From assembly GCA_942493035.1 (NCBI GenBank), contig OW818666.1, positions 3,968,001 to 4,032,000 of the forward strand: DNA of 64,000 nucleotides, read 5' to 3'. The notes beneath the pieces were generated by a model, which was given only the letters and a program-made list of their open reading frames with translations, did not search any database and was not told the DNA's origin. The stretch's first letter is position 1; each line of letters opens with the position of its first letter. Below are positions 8,275 to 17,345 of the stretch, piece after piece. Origin of the DNA: WRGT01 sp942493035 (GTDB lineage Bacteria > Spirochaetota > UBA4802 > UBA5550). The position numbers were made by a program, and so were the translations under genes.

Positions 8275-9471
8275 TCAGTAAGTGTAGTTATATTTTCCAT
8301 CTTTTGTAAGATATTTACCTATAACCATTCTCTGCACCTGAACTGTACCTTCGAATATCTGCATAATCTTTGCATCTCTCATGAATTTTTCTGCGGGATA
8401 CTCTTTTGAATATCCGTAGCCGCCGAAAATCTGCACTGCATCAACTGTGTTTTTCATAGCAGTATCTGCTGCGTACATTTTAGCCATGTTTGAGAGCATT
8501 TTAAAAGGGAGACCGTTATCCTGAAGCCATGCAGCTTTCTGATAAAGAAGTCTGGCTGCTTCGGTAGTTGTGGCCATGTCAGCCAGCATAAAATGTATTG
8601 CCTGGAATGATGAGATCGGTTTTCCGAACTGTTTTCTTTCGTTTGAATATGCAAGCGCTGCGTTGAGTGCACCGGTTGATATACCTGTAGCCATAGCTGC
8701 AACAGCTGTTCTTGAGTAGTCAAGAGTCTCCATAAGTATTGCAGTTCCATTCCCCTCTCCGCCGATACACATCCAGCCGGGAACTCTTACATCATCAAAT
8801 ATTACTTCAGTTGTACTTGTGCTTCTAATACCGAGTTTATCCTCTTTGTTTCCGATTTTGACACCTGGAAAATCCCGGTCTACCATGAAGCAGCAGATAC
8901 CCTTATTGCCGAGACTTTTGTCTATAGTGGCAAAAACAGAAAACTGTTTTGCGAATCCGCCGTTTGTAATAAACTGTTTTGTTCCGTTAAGAATCCAGTC
9001 GTTTCCATCTTTTGTGCATTTCATTGACATTCCAAGAGCATCGGATCCTGCACCCGGCTCTGTGAGACAGAACGCGCACATTGCACCTTCAAGCATTCTT
9101 CCGAACCACCATTTTTTCTGCTCGTCATTTGCTCCAACCATAATCGGATCGGCAGCGAGGAGTGAAGATGCAACAACGGTTGTTGCTATTCCGGCATCTC
9201 TCTGTCCCAGTTCGTCAATTACTGTGTATCTTGTGAGGTTGTCAAGTCCCTGTCCGCCGTATTCTCCGGGAACTCCTATGTTTGTTAGACCAAGATCGTG
9301 CATTTTTGCAAGTACATCCATTGGAACTTTGTCTTCATGATCCCACTGACCGGCGAAGGGTTTGATCTCTTTGTCGGCAAACTCAGCAGTCATCTGCCTG
9401 ATCATCTCCTGCTCTTCTGTAAGTCTGAATCCGAATCCGCTCTCTACCTGGCTGCTTATTACTGTATTCAT
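8275..9471 (-). CDS. Short-chain (butyryl-CoA-type) acyl-CoA dehydrogenase
   Basis: FAD enzyme that oxidises acyl-CoA to enoyl-CoA or, in fermenters, reduces crotonyl-CoA, exchanging electrons with an ETF. 398 residues. AFCLTEPGAGSDA and WILNGTKQFITNGG are FAD/substrate motifs; QIFEGTVQVQR carries Glu374, where short-chain members hold the catalytic base. The frame is open from 9540 but that extension reads through a repeat hairpin; the ATG at 9471 has AGAGGA 6 bases upstream and gives the standard N-terminus. Second gene of an operon with the thiolase. Confidence 0.92.
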   Translation of the reverse strand: MNTVISSQVESGFGFRLTEEQEMIRQMTAEFADKEIKPFAGQWDHEDKVPMDVLAKMHDLGLTNIGVPGEYGGQGLDNLTRYTVIDELGQRDAGIATTVVASSLLAADPIMVGANDEQKKWWFGRMLEGAMCAFCLTEPGAGSDALGMSMKCTKDGNDWILNGTKQFITNGGFAKQFSVFATIDKSLGNKGICCFMVDRDFPGVKIGNKEDKLGIRSTSTTEVIFDDVRVPGWMCIGGEGNGTAILMETLDYSRTAVAAMATGISTGALNAALAYSNERKQFGKPISSFQAIHFMLADMATTTEAARLLYQKAAWLQDNGLPFKMLSNMAKMYAADTAMKNTVDAVQIFGGYGYSKEYPAEKFMRDAKIMQIFEGTVQVQRMVIGKYLTKDGKYNYTY

Positions 9472-9503
9472 TTTTATTCCTCTTTTTACTATAAATTTTA
9501 AAT

Positions 9504-9537
9504 ATTCCCGCCGCCTTTGGCGGCGGGAATAATAGAG
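9504..9537 (+). repeat. Dispersed hairpin repeat, core-only copy
   Basis: ATTCCCGCCGCC / GGCGGCGGGAAT, a perfect 12-bp stem with a TTT loop, followed by AATAGAG. It is the core of the 123-bp element found complete at 14814 and 46343. Here both sides carry the paired change of the second C-G to T-A, so the stem is preserved. Lies inside the thiolase/dehydrogenase operon. Confidence 0.8.
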
Positions 9538-9550
9538 CATTTATTTTTTA

Positions 9551-10753
9551 TTAAATTTTTGTTGTCCAGAGTGATGCCATTGCAGGTCCTGTTCCAACAC
9601 AGAGGGATGCTCCTCCGTATGAATAGCCTTTTCTTTTCATTTCATAAAGAAGAGTAACAATCAGTCTTGCCCCTGTGCATCCTATCGGGTGGCCAAGTGC
9701 AATTCCGGAACCGTAATGATTTACTTTATTCAGATCAAGATCAAGATTGTGGTCAATTTTCAGTTTTCTCTGGCATCCGATAAATTGCGGAGCAAAAGCT
9801 TCATTTATTTCCCAGTAATCAACATCATCAAATTTAATTCCGGTTCCTTCCAGACATTTCGGGATTGCTTCAGCAGGTCCTATTCCCATGATCTCAGGTT
9901 CAACACCGTATGAACATACATTCATGAGCTTACCAAGAGGTTTTAGTCCAAGCTTTTCAGCTCTGCTTTTTGACATAAGTACAAGTGCAGCAGCTCCGTC
10001 ATTTATACCTGATGCGTTAGCAGCTGTAACAACTCCGCCGTCGGGTTTAAAAGCAGGACGGAGTTTAGCCATTGACTCAACACTTGCATCTGGAATGAAG
10101 TGTTCATCCTTTGCGAATACTGTGGTGCCTTTTTTAGTTTTAATCTCTACGGGAACAATCTCTTCGTCAAACACACCTGATTCTACAGCCTTTGCTGCTC
10201 TCTGATGGCTTAGCAGCGCCAGGTTGTCACACTCTTCACGTGTAATATTATATTTAACTGCAACATTTTCAGCTGTGAGTCCCATGTGTCCAGGAACAAG
10301 TGAATCGAAAAGTGCATCGTGAGTTAGCGCGTCAACAAGTTCTCCGCTTCCCATTCTATAACCGTTTCTGGCGCCTGGAAGCATATAGGGGACGGCCGAC
10401 ATATTTTCCACTCCAACAACAAGAGCGATCTCTGTTTTTCCCAGCATGATATTGCTTGCAGCAATTTCCATTGCCCGCATTCCTGATGAACAGTTCTGAT
10501 TCACAACCATGGCGGAACTTCTGAAAGGGAGTCCGCATGCAAGTCCGACGATTCTTGCAGGAAGAGAATTCTGCATATGCTGGTAAACCTGACCCATTAC
10601 TATTTCATCGATGCTTTGAGAATCAATTCCCGCACGTTTAATCGCTTCCTTTCCTGCTGTTACAGCAAGATCTTTGGCAGTTACATCTTTCAGGGATCCT
10701 AAAAATTTACCTATAGGTGTTCTGCATGCTCCAACTACTACTACTTCATTCAT
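9551..10753 (-). CDS. Acetyl-CoA acetyltransferase (thiolase)
   Basis: Condenses two acetyl-CoA or cleaves acetoacetyl-CoA. 400 residues, standard for biosynthetic/degradative thiolases. Cys88 in NQNCSSGMRAM is the acyl-carrying nucleophile, His355 is in ALGHPIGCTGAR, and Cys385 is in LCVGTGPAMA. The last motif is CVGTG rather than the usual CxGGG, a small deviation. GGAGG precedes the ATG by 6 bases. First gene of the operon, followed by the acyl-CoA dehydrogenase after 79 bases that hold a repeat hairpin. The shared 51-bp element lies 131 bases upstream. Confidence 0.93.
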   Translation of the reverse strand: MNEVVVVGACRTPIGKFLGSLKDVTAKDLAVTAGKEAIKRAGIDSQSIDEIVMGQVYQHMQNSLPARIVGLACGLPFRSSAMVVNQNCSSGMRAMEIAASNIMLGKTEIALVVGVENMSAVPYMLPGARNGYRMGSGELVDALTHDALFDSLVPGHMGLTAENVAVKYNITREECDNLALLSHQRAAKAVESGVFDEEIVPVEIKTKKGTTVFAKDEHFIPDASVESMAKLRPAFKPDGGVVTAANASGINDGAAALVLMSKSRAEKLGLKPLGKLMNVCSYGVEPEIMGIGPAEAIPKCLEGTGIKFDDVDYWEINEAFAPQFIGCQRKLKIDHNLDLDLNKVNHYGSGIALGHPIGCTGARLIVTLLYEMKRKGYSYGGASLCVGTGPAMASLWTTKI

Positions 10754-10883
10754 AAATAGCCTCCATTATCTAATTATTAAAAACGGATTGCCTTTTGTAT
10801 TCGAAGCGGTACAGCTTCGACAATGAGTCTTTAAATAATTTAAAATCATATAAAGAGAGATAAGGCATAAAAAGTATTAATGC

Positions 10884-10934
10884 AATAGCCGTCATAGAGG
10901 GAGTTTTGTGGTCGTATTAATTATTTTTTTGTGG
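10884..10934 (-). promoter_or_regulatory. Shared bipartite upstream element, copy 2
   Basis: Same AATAGCC - 14 bases - TTTGTGGTCGTATTAATTAT - TTTTTTGTGG layout as 4904-4954, upstream of the thiolase operon. Conservation at identical spacing in otherwise unlike sequence argues for function. The rest of the 10754-11197 gap holds a 7-bp hairpin (TCGAAGC / GCTTCGA, 10801-10820) and AT-rich sequence with no other feature I can support. Confidence 0.6.
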
Positions 10935-11197
10935 TGAGAGGGGTGCAGCGGAATTTTTTTATTGTATGCTTAAAAAAACACATCGATCGTCACCTCTATT
11001 TTAATATAGACTTATGTATTACTCTTTAATCGTATTGAATAAATATAGATTGTTAGAAAAGATACAATCAGTACCTTCGGATAAGTTTCAACCTGTCCCT
11101 TTAACTCTAAAAATTTCAGCATCAACTCGCTGGAGTTAGCAGGATTATCTTATTTAAATTTATATAATTAGAATCTCGTAACTAAGGTAAATTACTG

Positions 11198-12289
11198 ATG
11201 AAATTTTATTCCATACTGATCCCGCTATTGATTATTCTTTCTGTAACAACATTGCCTTTAAGGGCTGTTTCCGAAGAAGAATCGGATAAAAAAATTTTAA
11301 CCGAAGATAATGCCGCATTAAATATTTATGGAGGATATAATTTATCATATTGGAAAATAGTCCCCAGTATATTTTTTGAATTCAGTTATAATAATGAACC
11401 GTATAAAATAAAGCAGTTTGGTATAAAAACAAATTATTCATTATTCTCTTTTGGATTAGAATATAACAACAGCAATATATCTTTCTCCAACGCTTTTAAT
11501 TTAGATGAAAATAATGAAGAAAATCGGAGCCATCTTGCCGAACAGTTGAAAATATTTAACGGATTATCATTTGGAAATCTGTCAATATTCATCTCAGCAA
11601 CGTATCAGAAATTCAACACTACTGCAACTTCAAGTCAGGAAGACGATATTAACTATTATTCGAAAAATGACGGATTAATAATAGTTAAAGAGTACGACAC
11701 AATTGAGTGGTTCACTAAATATTCAAAATACGATCTTAGATTTGATTATTCAACATCCGATGCCGGAATTTTCAGTTTGGGTATAAGATATATGAATTAT
11801 GAAGCTCCAACCGAAGTTGATATAAGTAAACAGAATTCAACTACCAGCGGTAAAATTATACTCTTCACAAAAAATAAAATAATCGATCCATATTTTGGAA
11901 TTACTTTAAAAAACCGGTTTTCAGACAGCTTCTATTCTTTCTTTTCTGTTTCAGGGAGTATGCTGCTTACATCGTACTATCCTGAAAGTCAATATTTCGA
12001 TATAGCTTACAATAATCCTTTATCATTTGAATCTTTTTCTATTACGGGAATCTACACTTGCAGTTATGCATTTCATTTAACCGGAGAGCACTATAGAATT
12101 GAAACCGGTATTAAAGCAGAAGTATTCATGGCATCTTTATCATACGACAGTACGCTTGAAGATGATATTACCGCCAGAAGCCAGACAGGTACACCAGTTG
12201 TGTTTAATACCGGTGATGAAGTTGAACTGAACTTCAGCAGAACCGAAGTATTCTGGGGATATTATATAAAGGCATCATCATTTTTTTAA
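11198..12289 (+). CDS. Hypothetical exported protein, outer-membrane barrel-like
   Basis: Unrecognised. 363 residues with a Sec signal peptide of about 24 residues (KFYSILIPLLIILSVTTLPL, cleavage near RAVSEE). The mature part has many alternating polar/aromatic segments of 8-12 residues rich in Tyr, Phe, Ser and Asn, and ends in SSFF; a C-terminal Phe after a beta segment is typical of outer-membrane barrels. A weak ribosome site (AAGG) is seen. The protein at 16227 has the same general build, but clear homology is not visible by eye. A transporter or surface role is only an inference. Confidence 0.65.
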   Translation: MKFYSILIPLLIILSVTTLPLRAVSEEESDKKILTEDNAALNIYGGYNLSYWKIVPSIFFEFSYNNEPYKIKQFGIKTNYSLFSFGLEYNNSNISFSNAFNLDENNEENRSHLAEQLKIFNGLSFGNLSIFISATYQKFNTTATSSQEDDINYYSKNDGLIIVKEYDTIEWFTKYSKYDLRFDYSTSDAGIFSLGIRYMNYEAPTEVDISKQNSTTSGKIILFTKNKIIDPYFGITLKNRFSDSFYSFFSVSGSMLLTSYYPESQYFDIAYNNPLSFESFSITGIYTCSYAFHLTGEHYRIETGIKAEVFMASLSYDSTLEDDITARSQTGTPVVFNTGDEVELNFSRTEVFWGYYIKASSFF

Positions 12290-12617
12290 TTATTCAATTT
12301 TATCTACGGATTTTACAGGCATCACGGACCAGCTTATCCTCTTAATAATTTAAACAATTTCAGAGTTTTTAAATTATTTTTTAGCCATTGAATATTCCGA
12401 AGATAATGAGTAGAACTGTATGCAGACAATTTTTACACTCCGGATCAGGAATGCTGAAGGAGCAACTCACTTGTTTTTGAAGATATCCCGAAAAGTATAT
12501 GATACTATTATGTGTTTAACATTCCTCCCTAAATTGAAAATAAAGTATCATCCTTGACAAATACTCTTTAACAAGACTGCATTAATCCAGTAAAAATAAT
12601 CCTCCAAGGATGAATAA
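12290..12617. other. Intergenic region before the 7TM chemoreceptor gene
   Basis: AT-rich gap with no coding frame I can support. A TTGACA box at 12554-12559 is a possible -35 for the downstream chemoreceptor gene, with no convincing -10. GGATG-type bases precede its start. Confidence 0.35.
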
Positions 12618-14807
12618 ATGCGAATTTTTGCTACAGCTATCCTTTTCTGTATCCTAACTGCCGTATCGGCAACTTCCGTTAATTCGGCACCGGCTGCAGT
12701 GCAGGGAGTGCTCGACTTGAGGAGTTTCAGTTTCACAGATAACAATATAGCGGATATCACCGGTGAATATCTTTTTTATTGGGATAAGTTCGTCAACTAT
12801 GAAGATCTATTTCTGGAAAGCAGCGGTGGAGAAATATTCTCCGGACCGAGGCTCTGGAACTGGAAGGAAGGGGATAGTAAACTCTATCCTGCAATCGGCA
12901 AGGGAACATTTGCAGTTAAAATACTTCTCCCCGAAGGACATCCACGTCTGGCCGTACGAACAGATACAGTCTTCAGTGCGTATACACTTTTTGCTGACGG
13001 AAAACCGGTTATAACAAAGGGGACTCCAGGAAACGGAGAGTCAACTTCAATCCCGTACATCTGCCCTGATTATGCAGTGATAGACAATTCCACTCCAGAA
13101 CTGATACTATCATTTCATATATCCAACTATCATGCAGAGTGGGGCGGATTCTGGGAGCCGGTTAAGATCGGAAGTGAGCGTGCTATCCGCAATGAGTGGA
13201 TATCATCACTTACAAAAATATATATCCTTTTTGGAGCTTTAATTATTATGGCGTTATATCATATAGCCATATTTGTTCTGCGAAGAGACGACAAGGCGCC
13301 ACTCTATTTTGCTCTTTTCTGCATCCTGATGGCAGCAAGAGCAATAACTATGGATCAGAGACTGATTACTCATTTAATCGGAGGATTTAACTGGAGGATT
13401 CTGAGAAGTCTTGAATACTTTGGTCTTTTTATGGGAGTCCCGGTTTTTGTACTTTTTCTTTACTCTCTGTTCCGGGAATGTGTCTCTCTGAAATTTGTGC
13501 GTGTGGTAATCTATACCGGAACGGCTTTTACCTTTCTCGAGATAATCAGAATACCATTTATATATCCTTACCTGCTTAATTTATTTCAGGTACTACTTCT
13601 TGTTACATGTATTTATTTTGTATATGTTCTCATTATTGCATTCCGGAAAGGTTACGACGGGGTTATTATTTTTTCATCAGGACTTGCAATATTTCTGGCG
13701 ACAATAATTAATGATCTGCTGCATTCGATATCAGTAATCAACACAGGATACTACGCTCCTTTTGGTCTGATGGGATTTATGCTGTCACAGGCATATCTTC
13801 TCTCCCGGAGATTTTCAAAAGCATATAACACCGCAGAGATCCTTAGCGAAGAACTTCTTATAGAAAAAAAATCACTGCTGGATCTTGTTGAAAGGATCAG
13901 GCTTTCGGTGACTGAGCTTAATGATTTTTCAGGAATGATAAGAAAAACGGCAGACACACTTCAGGCTAAGATGGAAATACAGGGGAGCACACTTGTGGAG
14001 ACATCAGCCGCAACAGAAGAGGTCAGCGCTTCAATAGCATCCATTTCGGATAAAACTATGGAACAGAATGATATAGTTCACCAGACAATTCCGGTTTTGA
14101 ATGAATATCTTGCAGGTTTGAAAAGAATTATAGATGCATCTTCACGGGCAGAAACTCTTAGTATTGAAAACACCCGCCGTACTGAAGAGAGTGCAGTGAA
14201 ACTCAATGAAATCATAAAGGGAATGGAGGATATCCGTATCTCATCGAATGAGATTAGCGAAATAACTGATGTTATAAATGAGATTGCTGAAAAGACAAAT
14301 CTTCTCTCTTTAAACGCGGCTATCGAGGCTGCCCGCGCCGGAGCTTCAGGCAGGGGATTTGCTGTTGTTGCCGAAGAGATTGGTAAGCTGGCTGACCTTT
14401 CGATAACTCAGTCTAAATCGATTCATTCACACATTCAATCGGCTGTGTCAAAAATTGAGGCCGAGATTAAGATTGTTTATGACTCGGAAATAATTATAAG
14501 AGGGATAGGTGTTGATGCCGGGGCCGTACTTGAAAGTGTAAGATCAATAGGATTGCTCTGCAGTGATCAGGAGAAAAAGGCATCTGCTCTTCGAAAAGGC
14601 TCAATTGAAATTACAGGCGGTTCCGAGGTGATAACCCAGGCTATGAGTGAACAGAAGATAACTGTATCTGAAGTAGCTAAGGCCGTAGAACAACTTAACG
14701 AGATTATGTTCGATGTAGTTGAAAGTGTTTCCGTGCTGATGGATTCACTGGTGGTACTTAATTCACAGACGGGCGCTCTCTCAAAGATGGTTGAGGAAAA
14801 GATTTAA
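12618..14807 (+). CDS. 7TMR-DISM methyl-accepting chemotaxis-type receptor
   Basis: 729-residue membrane receptor. After a signal peptide (ending near VNSAPA) comes an exported 7TMR-DISM extracellular beta domain (about 25-190), then seven membrane helices (about 195-400), a coiled linker, and a cytoplasmic methyl-accepting signalling domain (about 440-725) with its hairpin tip EKTNLLSLNAAIEAARAG and GRGFAVVAEEIGKLAD. There is no HAMP domain. Such proteins should sense an extracellular, possibly carbohydrate, ligand and pass the signal to CheA/CheW. The glycosidase-like lipoprotein downstream may act on related substrates, but this is inference. Confidence 0.9.
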   Translation: MRIFATAILFCILTAVSATSVNSAPAAVQGVLDLRSFSFTDNNIADITGEYLFYWDKFVNYEDLFLESSGGEIFSGPRLWNWKEGDSKLYPAIGKGTFAVKILLPEGHPRLAVRTDTVFSAYTLFADGKPVITKGTPGNGESTSIPYICPDYAVIDNSTPELILSFHISNYHAEWGGFWEPVKIGSERAIRNEWISSLTKIYILFGALIIMALYHIAIFVLRRDDKAPLYFALFCILMAARAITMDQRLITHLIGGFNWRILRSLEYFGLFMGVPVFVLFLYSLFRECVSLKFVRVVIYTGTAFTFLEIIRIPFIYPYLLNLFQVLLLVTCIYFVYVLIIAFRKGYDGVIIFSSGLAIFLATIINDLLHSISVINTGYYAPFGLMGFMLSQAYLLSRRFSKAYNTAEILSEELLIEKKSLLDLVERIRLSVTELNDFSGMIRKTADTLQAKMEIQGSTLVETSAATEEVSASIASISDKTMEQNDIVHQTIPVLNEYLAGLKRIIDASSRAETLSIENTRRTEESAVKLNEIIKGMEDIRISSNEISEITDVINEIAEKTNLLSLNAAIEAARAGASGRGFAVVAEEIGKLADLSITQSKSIHSHIQSAVSKIEAEIKIVYDSEIIIRGIGVDAGAVLESVRSIGLLCSDQEKKASALRKGSIEITGGSEVITQAMSEQKITVSEVAKAVEQLNEIMFDVVESVSVLMDSLVVLNSQTGALSKMVEEKI

Positions 14808-14813
14808 TTTAAA

Positions 14814-14936
14814 ATCAGTAATTACACCTAAATATAATTTTTAGAGTAAAAGGCAAAAAAATATATCCCCGCCGCCATTGGCGGCGGGGATAATAGAGTT
14901 TTGTTACTTTAGAAAAGTTAAGGAATAAATACTGAT
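14814..14936 (+). repeat. Dispersed 123-bp hairpin element, complete copy
   Basis: Begins ATCAGTAATTA and ends AATAAATACTGAT, imperfect terminal inverted repeats. The centre is the GC hairpin CCCCGCCGCC / GGCGGCGGGG (with ATTG at the tip) followed by ATAATAGAG. Other copies: 46343-46464, 25063-25183 (complete), 28750-28832, 31725-31830 and 9504-9537 (partial). Confidence 0.85.
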
Positions 14937-15023
14937 TTAAACTGTATTTATTGATTATTTTTTGCCAAATTTGTAATGAATATATTGAATCTAAAATAGA
15001 AAATACTACAAACCGGGGGATCG

Positions 15024-16157
15024 ATGTTAAAACGAACCGCAATGATTTTTCTGTTACTCTCTGTAACCTGTTTTTTTTCCTGTGATTTTGAGAAAAGCGG
15101 ATCATCTGAAAAAGATCAGAAGTCACGCCCGTTTCTTATGGGATTCACTCCATGGCCCTATGATGCAACAATCGAAGCTGTCGACTGGTCGTATGAAAAG
15201 ATCAATGAAAACGGGGATATTATCTCGCACCACATGGAAGAGGGTGTCCCATGGCAGGAATCTTTTTCCGGCTCAGACTTTCCAGCCGAACTTATTTCAG
15301 AGATTGAATCCCGCACAATAAGATATATCGACGGTAAAAAGGTTCTGCTCTCGGTATCCCCTCTTAATATGGCACGGGATGGAATGGCTCTCAACCGCGG
15401 TTCATCAGAAAGTATGCCTCTGCCTGCGCCATGGAATACATACGCTTTGAACAGTATTGAGGTCAAAACTTCATTTTTAAATTACTCGAAGAGAATGATT
15501 GAATATTTTGATCCCGATTTCCTCATCATCGGGGTTGAGGTTAATCTTCTTATCCGCAACACGCCTTCTCTCTGGCAGCAGTATCTTGAGCTTCATCGCT
15601 ATGTATATACTGAATTGAAAAAATTTTATCCATCATTGCAAATCGGTGTTTCTGTCGTCTGCACCGCCTACTTCCCGGAGTGGTCATCTGAAGATAATAT
15701 TGATGATCAGTTATCGGGACTTGAAGATCTCGATTCTTCAATTGATTTTCTTGCGTTCTCGGTGCATCCGTTTATGAGTGCATTGACAGCTGAATCTTTT
15801 CCGGACGATTATATGCAGAGGCTCTTTGCTCTAACAGATAAACCGGTAGCTATCTCCGAGAGCAGTTATCCCGCGCAAAGTTGGCAGACAATAAACGCCC
15901 CAATAATTGATTTTAACGGTACACCTGAAAAACAGAAGAATTTTGTTTCGCTTATGCTGGAACAATCGGCCGAATCAAATGCGTTATTTGTTATCTGGTT
16001 TTCTATTCGTGATTTTGATGCACTATGGAACGGTCTCCTGAACCAGGATGCGCTCTCACTCATCTGGCGCGACACTGGATTATATGATGAACAGGGAGAT
16101 GGACGTTTAGCGCTTGATACCTGGACAGACTGGTTTGATATGGGAGTATCAGAGTAA
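15024..16157 (+). CDS. Glycoside-hydrolase-like TIM-barrel lipoprotein
   Basis: 377-residue predicted lipoprotein with the lipobox TCFFSC, acylated at Cys20. The mature protein has the layout of a GH53/clan-A-like barrel: FLIIGVEVNLL with Glu172 as a possible acid/base and KPVAISESSYP with Glu279 as a possible nucleophile, about 107 residues apart, and the beta strand DFLAFSVHPF between them. Aromatic residues near the C-terminus fit sugar binding. GGGG is 4 bases before the ATG. Substrate unknown; a non-catalytic binding role cannot be excluded. It follows the 7TM receptor after the repeat element. Confidence 0.65.
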   Translation: MLKRTAMIFLLLSVTCFFSCDFEKSGSSEKDQKSRPFLMGFTPWPYDATIEAVDWSYEKINENGDIISHHMEEGVPWQESFSGSDFPAELISEIESRTIRYIDGKKVLLSVSPLNMARDGMALNRGSSESMPLPAPWNTYALNSIEVKTSFLNYSKRMIEYFDPDFLIIGVEVNLLIRNTPSLWQQYLELHRYVYTELKKFYPSLQIGVSVVCTAYFPEWSSEDNIDDQLSGLEDLDSSIDFLAFSVHPFMSALTAESFPDDYMQRLFALTDKPVAISESSYPAQSWQTINAPIIDFNGTPEKQKNFVSLMLEQSAESNALFVIWFSIRDFDALWNGLLNQDALSLIWRDTGLYDEQGDGRLALDTWTDWFDMGVSE

Positions 16158-16226
16158 TGAACAATAGCGGGAGCGAGGCTGACTTTTTAAATCATTTTTT
16201 AAATTCATTGAAGGACTGAAGATTAT

Positions 16227-17186
16227 ATGAAAAAATTTTTAATCGTTACTATCTTTTTACTGACATCATTTAATTCCGGTATAGCGGAAACAAATGATCA
16301 ATCAATAGATTATTTTGAAGATAAATTTACTGTCCGTACATCTATTAAAAATTCTTTCCTGCAGTTCAGAATTATTGATCCTGATCAGGAAGGAGAAGAT
16401 ATTAAATATTTACCCAATGTGAAAACAGCAATCAGCGCATTAATTTATTACGAATCGTTCGCCTTATCGGTTTCAAAGGATTTTAATCTAAGAAATGATG
16501 AAAAAAAGGGGGACACTGAATACTATGATTTCCAGCTGTATTATTTTACAGAAAATTTAGGCTGTGAATTATATTACCAGAGATATAAAGGCTACTATCT
16601 GGATGATCCGGAAAACTTCGGTTATGTTGCTGGAGATTCTAAAACAATAAGATCCGATATAAGTACATCTCATCAGGGATTGAATATCTACTATATATTT
16701 ACTGATGCTTATTCTATGAACGCCGCAATGAATCAGGGGGAGAAGCAGAATGAATTGAAAGGTTCATTTATGATAATGGGTTCATTTAATCGTGTAAAGC
16801 TGGATAGCAGCTACAGTTTAATTCCTGAGAATCAGCATATATATTATGATGAAGATTCAAACTATACTGGCGGAAAATATTTTACACTTTCAATTTCACC
16901 CGGTGCGGGAATTATTATACCTTATGAAGATATTTTTGCTTCTTTTGCTGTCTTTATAGGTTATGGAAAGTCATATAGTGAATATCAGAATCTTGATGAC
17001 CGGCAGACAGGTGTTGATAATGTTCTGAAAGTTAATATGAAGTTTTCAGCCGGTTATAATGCTGATAATCTATTTTACGGAATTGTCTGTAATTACGATG
17101 CAACAAATTTAGTAGAAAATGAAAATCAGTTCGAAAATTCGTTTGAGGCGGGATTTGTAGAGTTATTTTTAGGTACGCGCTTTTAA
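16227..17186 (+). CDS. Hypothetical exported protein, outer-membrane barrel-like
   Basis: Unrecognised, 319 residues. A signal peptide (KKFLIVTIFLLTSFNSGIAE, cleavage after about residue 20) is followed by alternating beta-type segments rich in Tyr, Phe and Asp/Asn, closing with FVELFLGTRF, whose terminal Phe fits an outer-membrane barrel. Similar in build to the protein at 11198. It lies 69 bases after the glycosidase-like gene and may be in one transcript with it. A terminator overlaps its stop. Confidence 0.62.
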   Translation: MKKFLIVTIFLLTSFNSGIAETNDQSIDYFEDKFTVRTSIKNSFLQFRIIDPDQEGEDIKYLPNVKTAISALIYYESFALSVSKDFNLRNDEKKGDTEYYDFQLYYFTENLGCELYYQRYKGYYLDDPENFGYVAGDSKTIRSDISTSHQGLNIYYIFTDAYSMNAAMNQGEKQNELKGSFMIMGSFNRVKLDSSYSLIPENQHIYYDEDSNYTGGKYFTLSISPGAGIIIPYEDIFASFAVFIGYGKSYSEYQNLDDRQTGVDNVLKVNMKFSAGYNADNLFYGIVCNYDATNLVENENQFENSFEAGFVELFLGTRF

Positions 17187-17244
17187 AAGTTTTCAATTTA
17201 CTCATAAGAAATAATTTAATATTAAGTGAATTGAAAACTTTTTG
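17185..17244 (+). terminator. Long stem-loop terminator
   Basis: AAAAGTTTTCAATT (17185-17198) pairs with AATTGAAAACTTTT (17229-17242) and is followed by T-rich sequence. It starts at the stop codon of the preceding plus-strand gene and could also work for the minus-strand response regulator gene. Confidence 0.6.
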
Positions 17245-17345
17245 TCAACAATGAAACTAAATGATTCTATTTATAAGTTTCAGTATACTACCGTAATTAC
17301 AAAGAGTTACATTATATCCTCTGAAGTCAAACTCCTGTTAACTCA

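Noticed and set aside
8819..9340. 173-codon plus-strand frame opposite the acyl-CoA dehydrogenase
   Set aside because: Antisense shadow of a clear gene; no ribosome site and no recognisable motif.
9472..9540. N-terminal extension of the acyl-CoA dehydrogenase to 9540
   Set aside because: The extra 23 codons translate the GC hairpin repeat and have no ribosome site; the ATG at 9471 has AGAGGA upstream.
10801..10820. TCGAAGC/GCTTCGA hairpin upstream of the thiolase as terminator
   Set aside because: It is upstream of the gene in both directions and lacks a T-run; kept only as a note.
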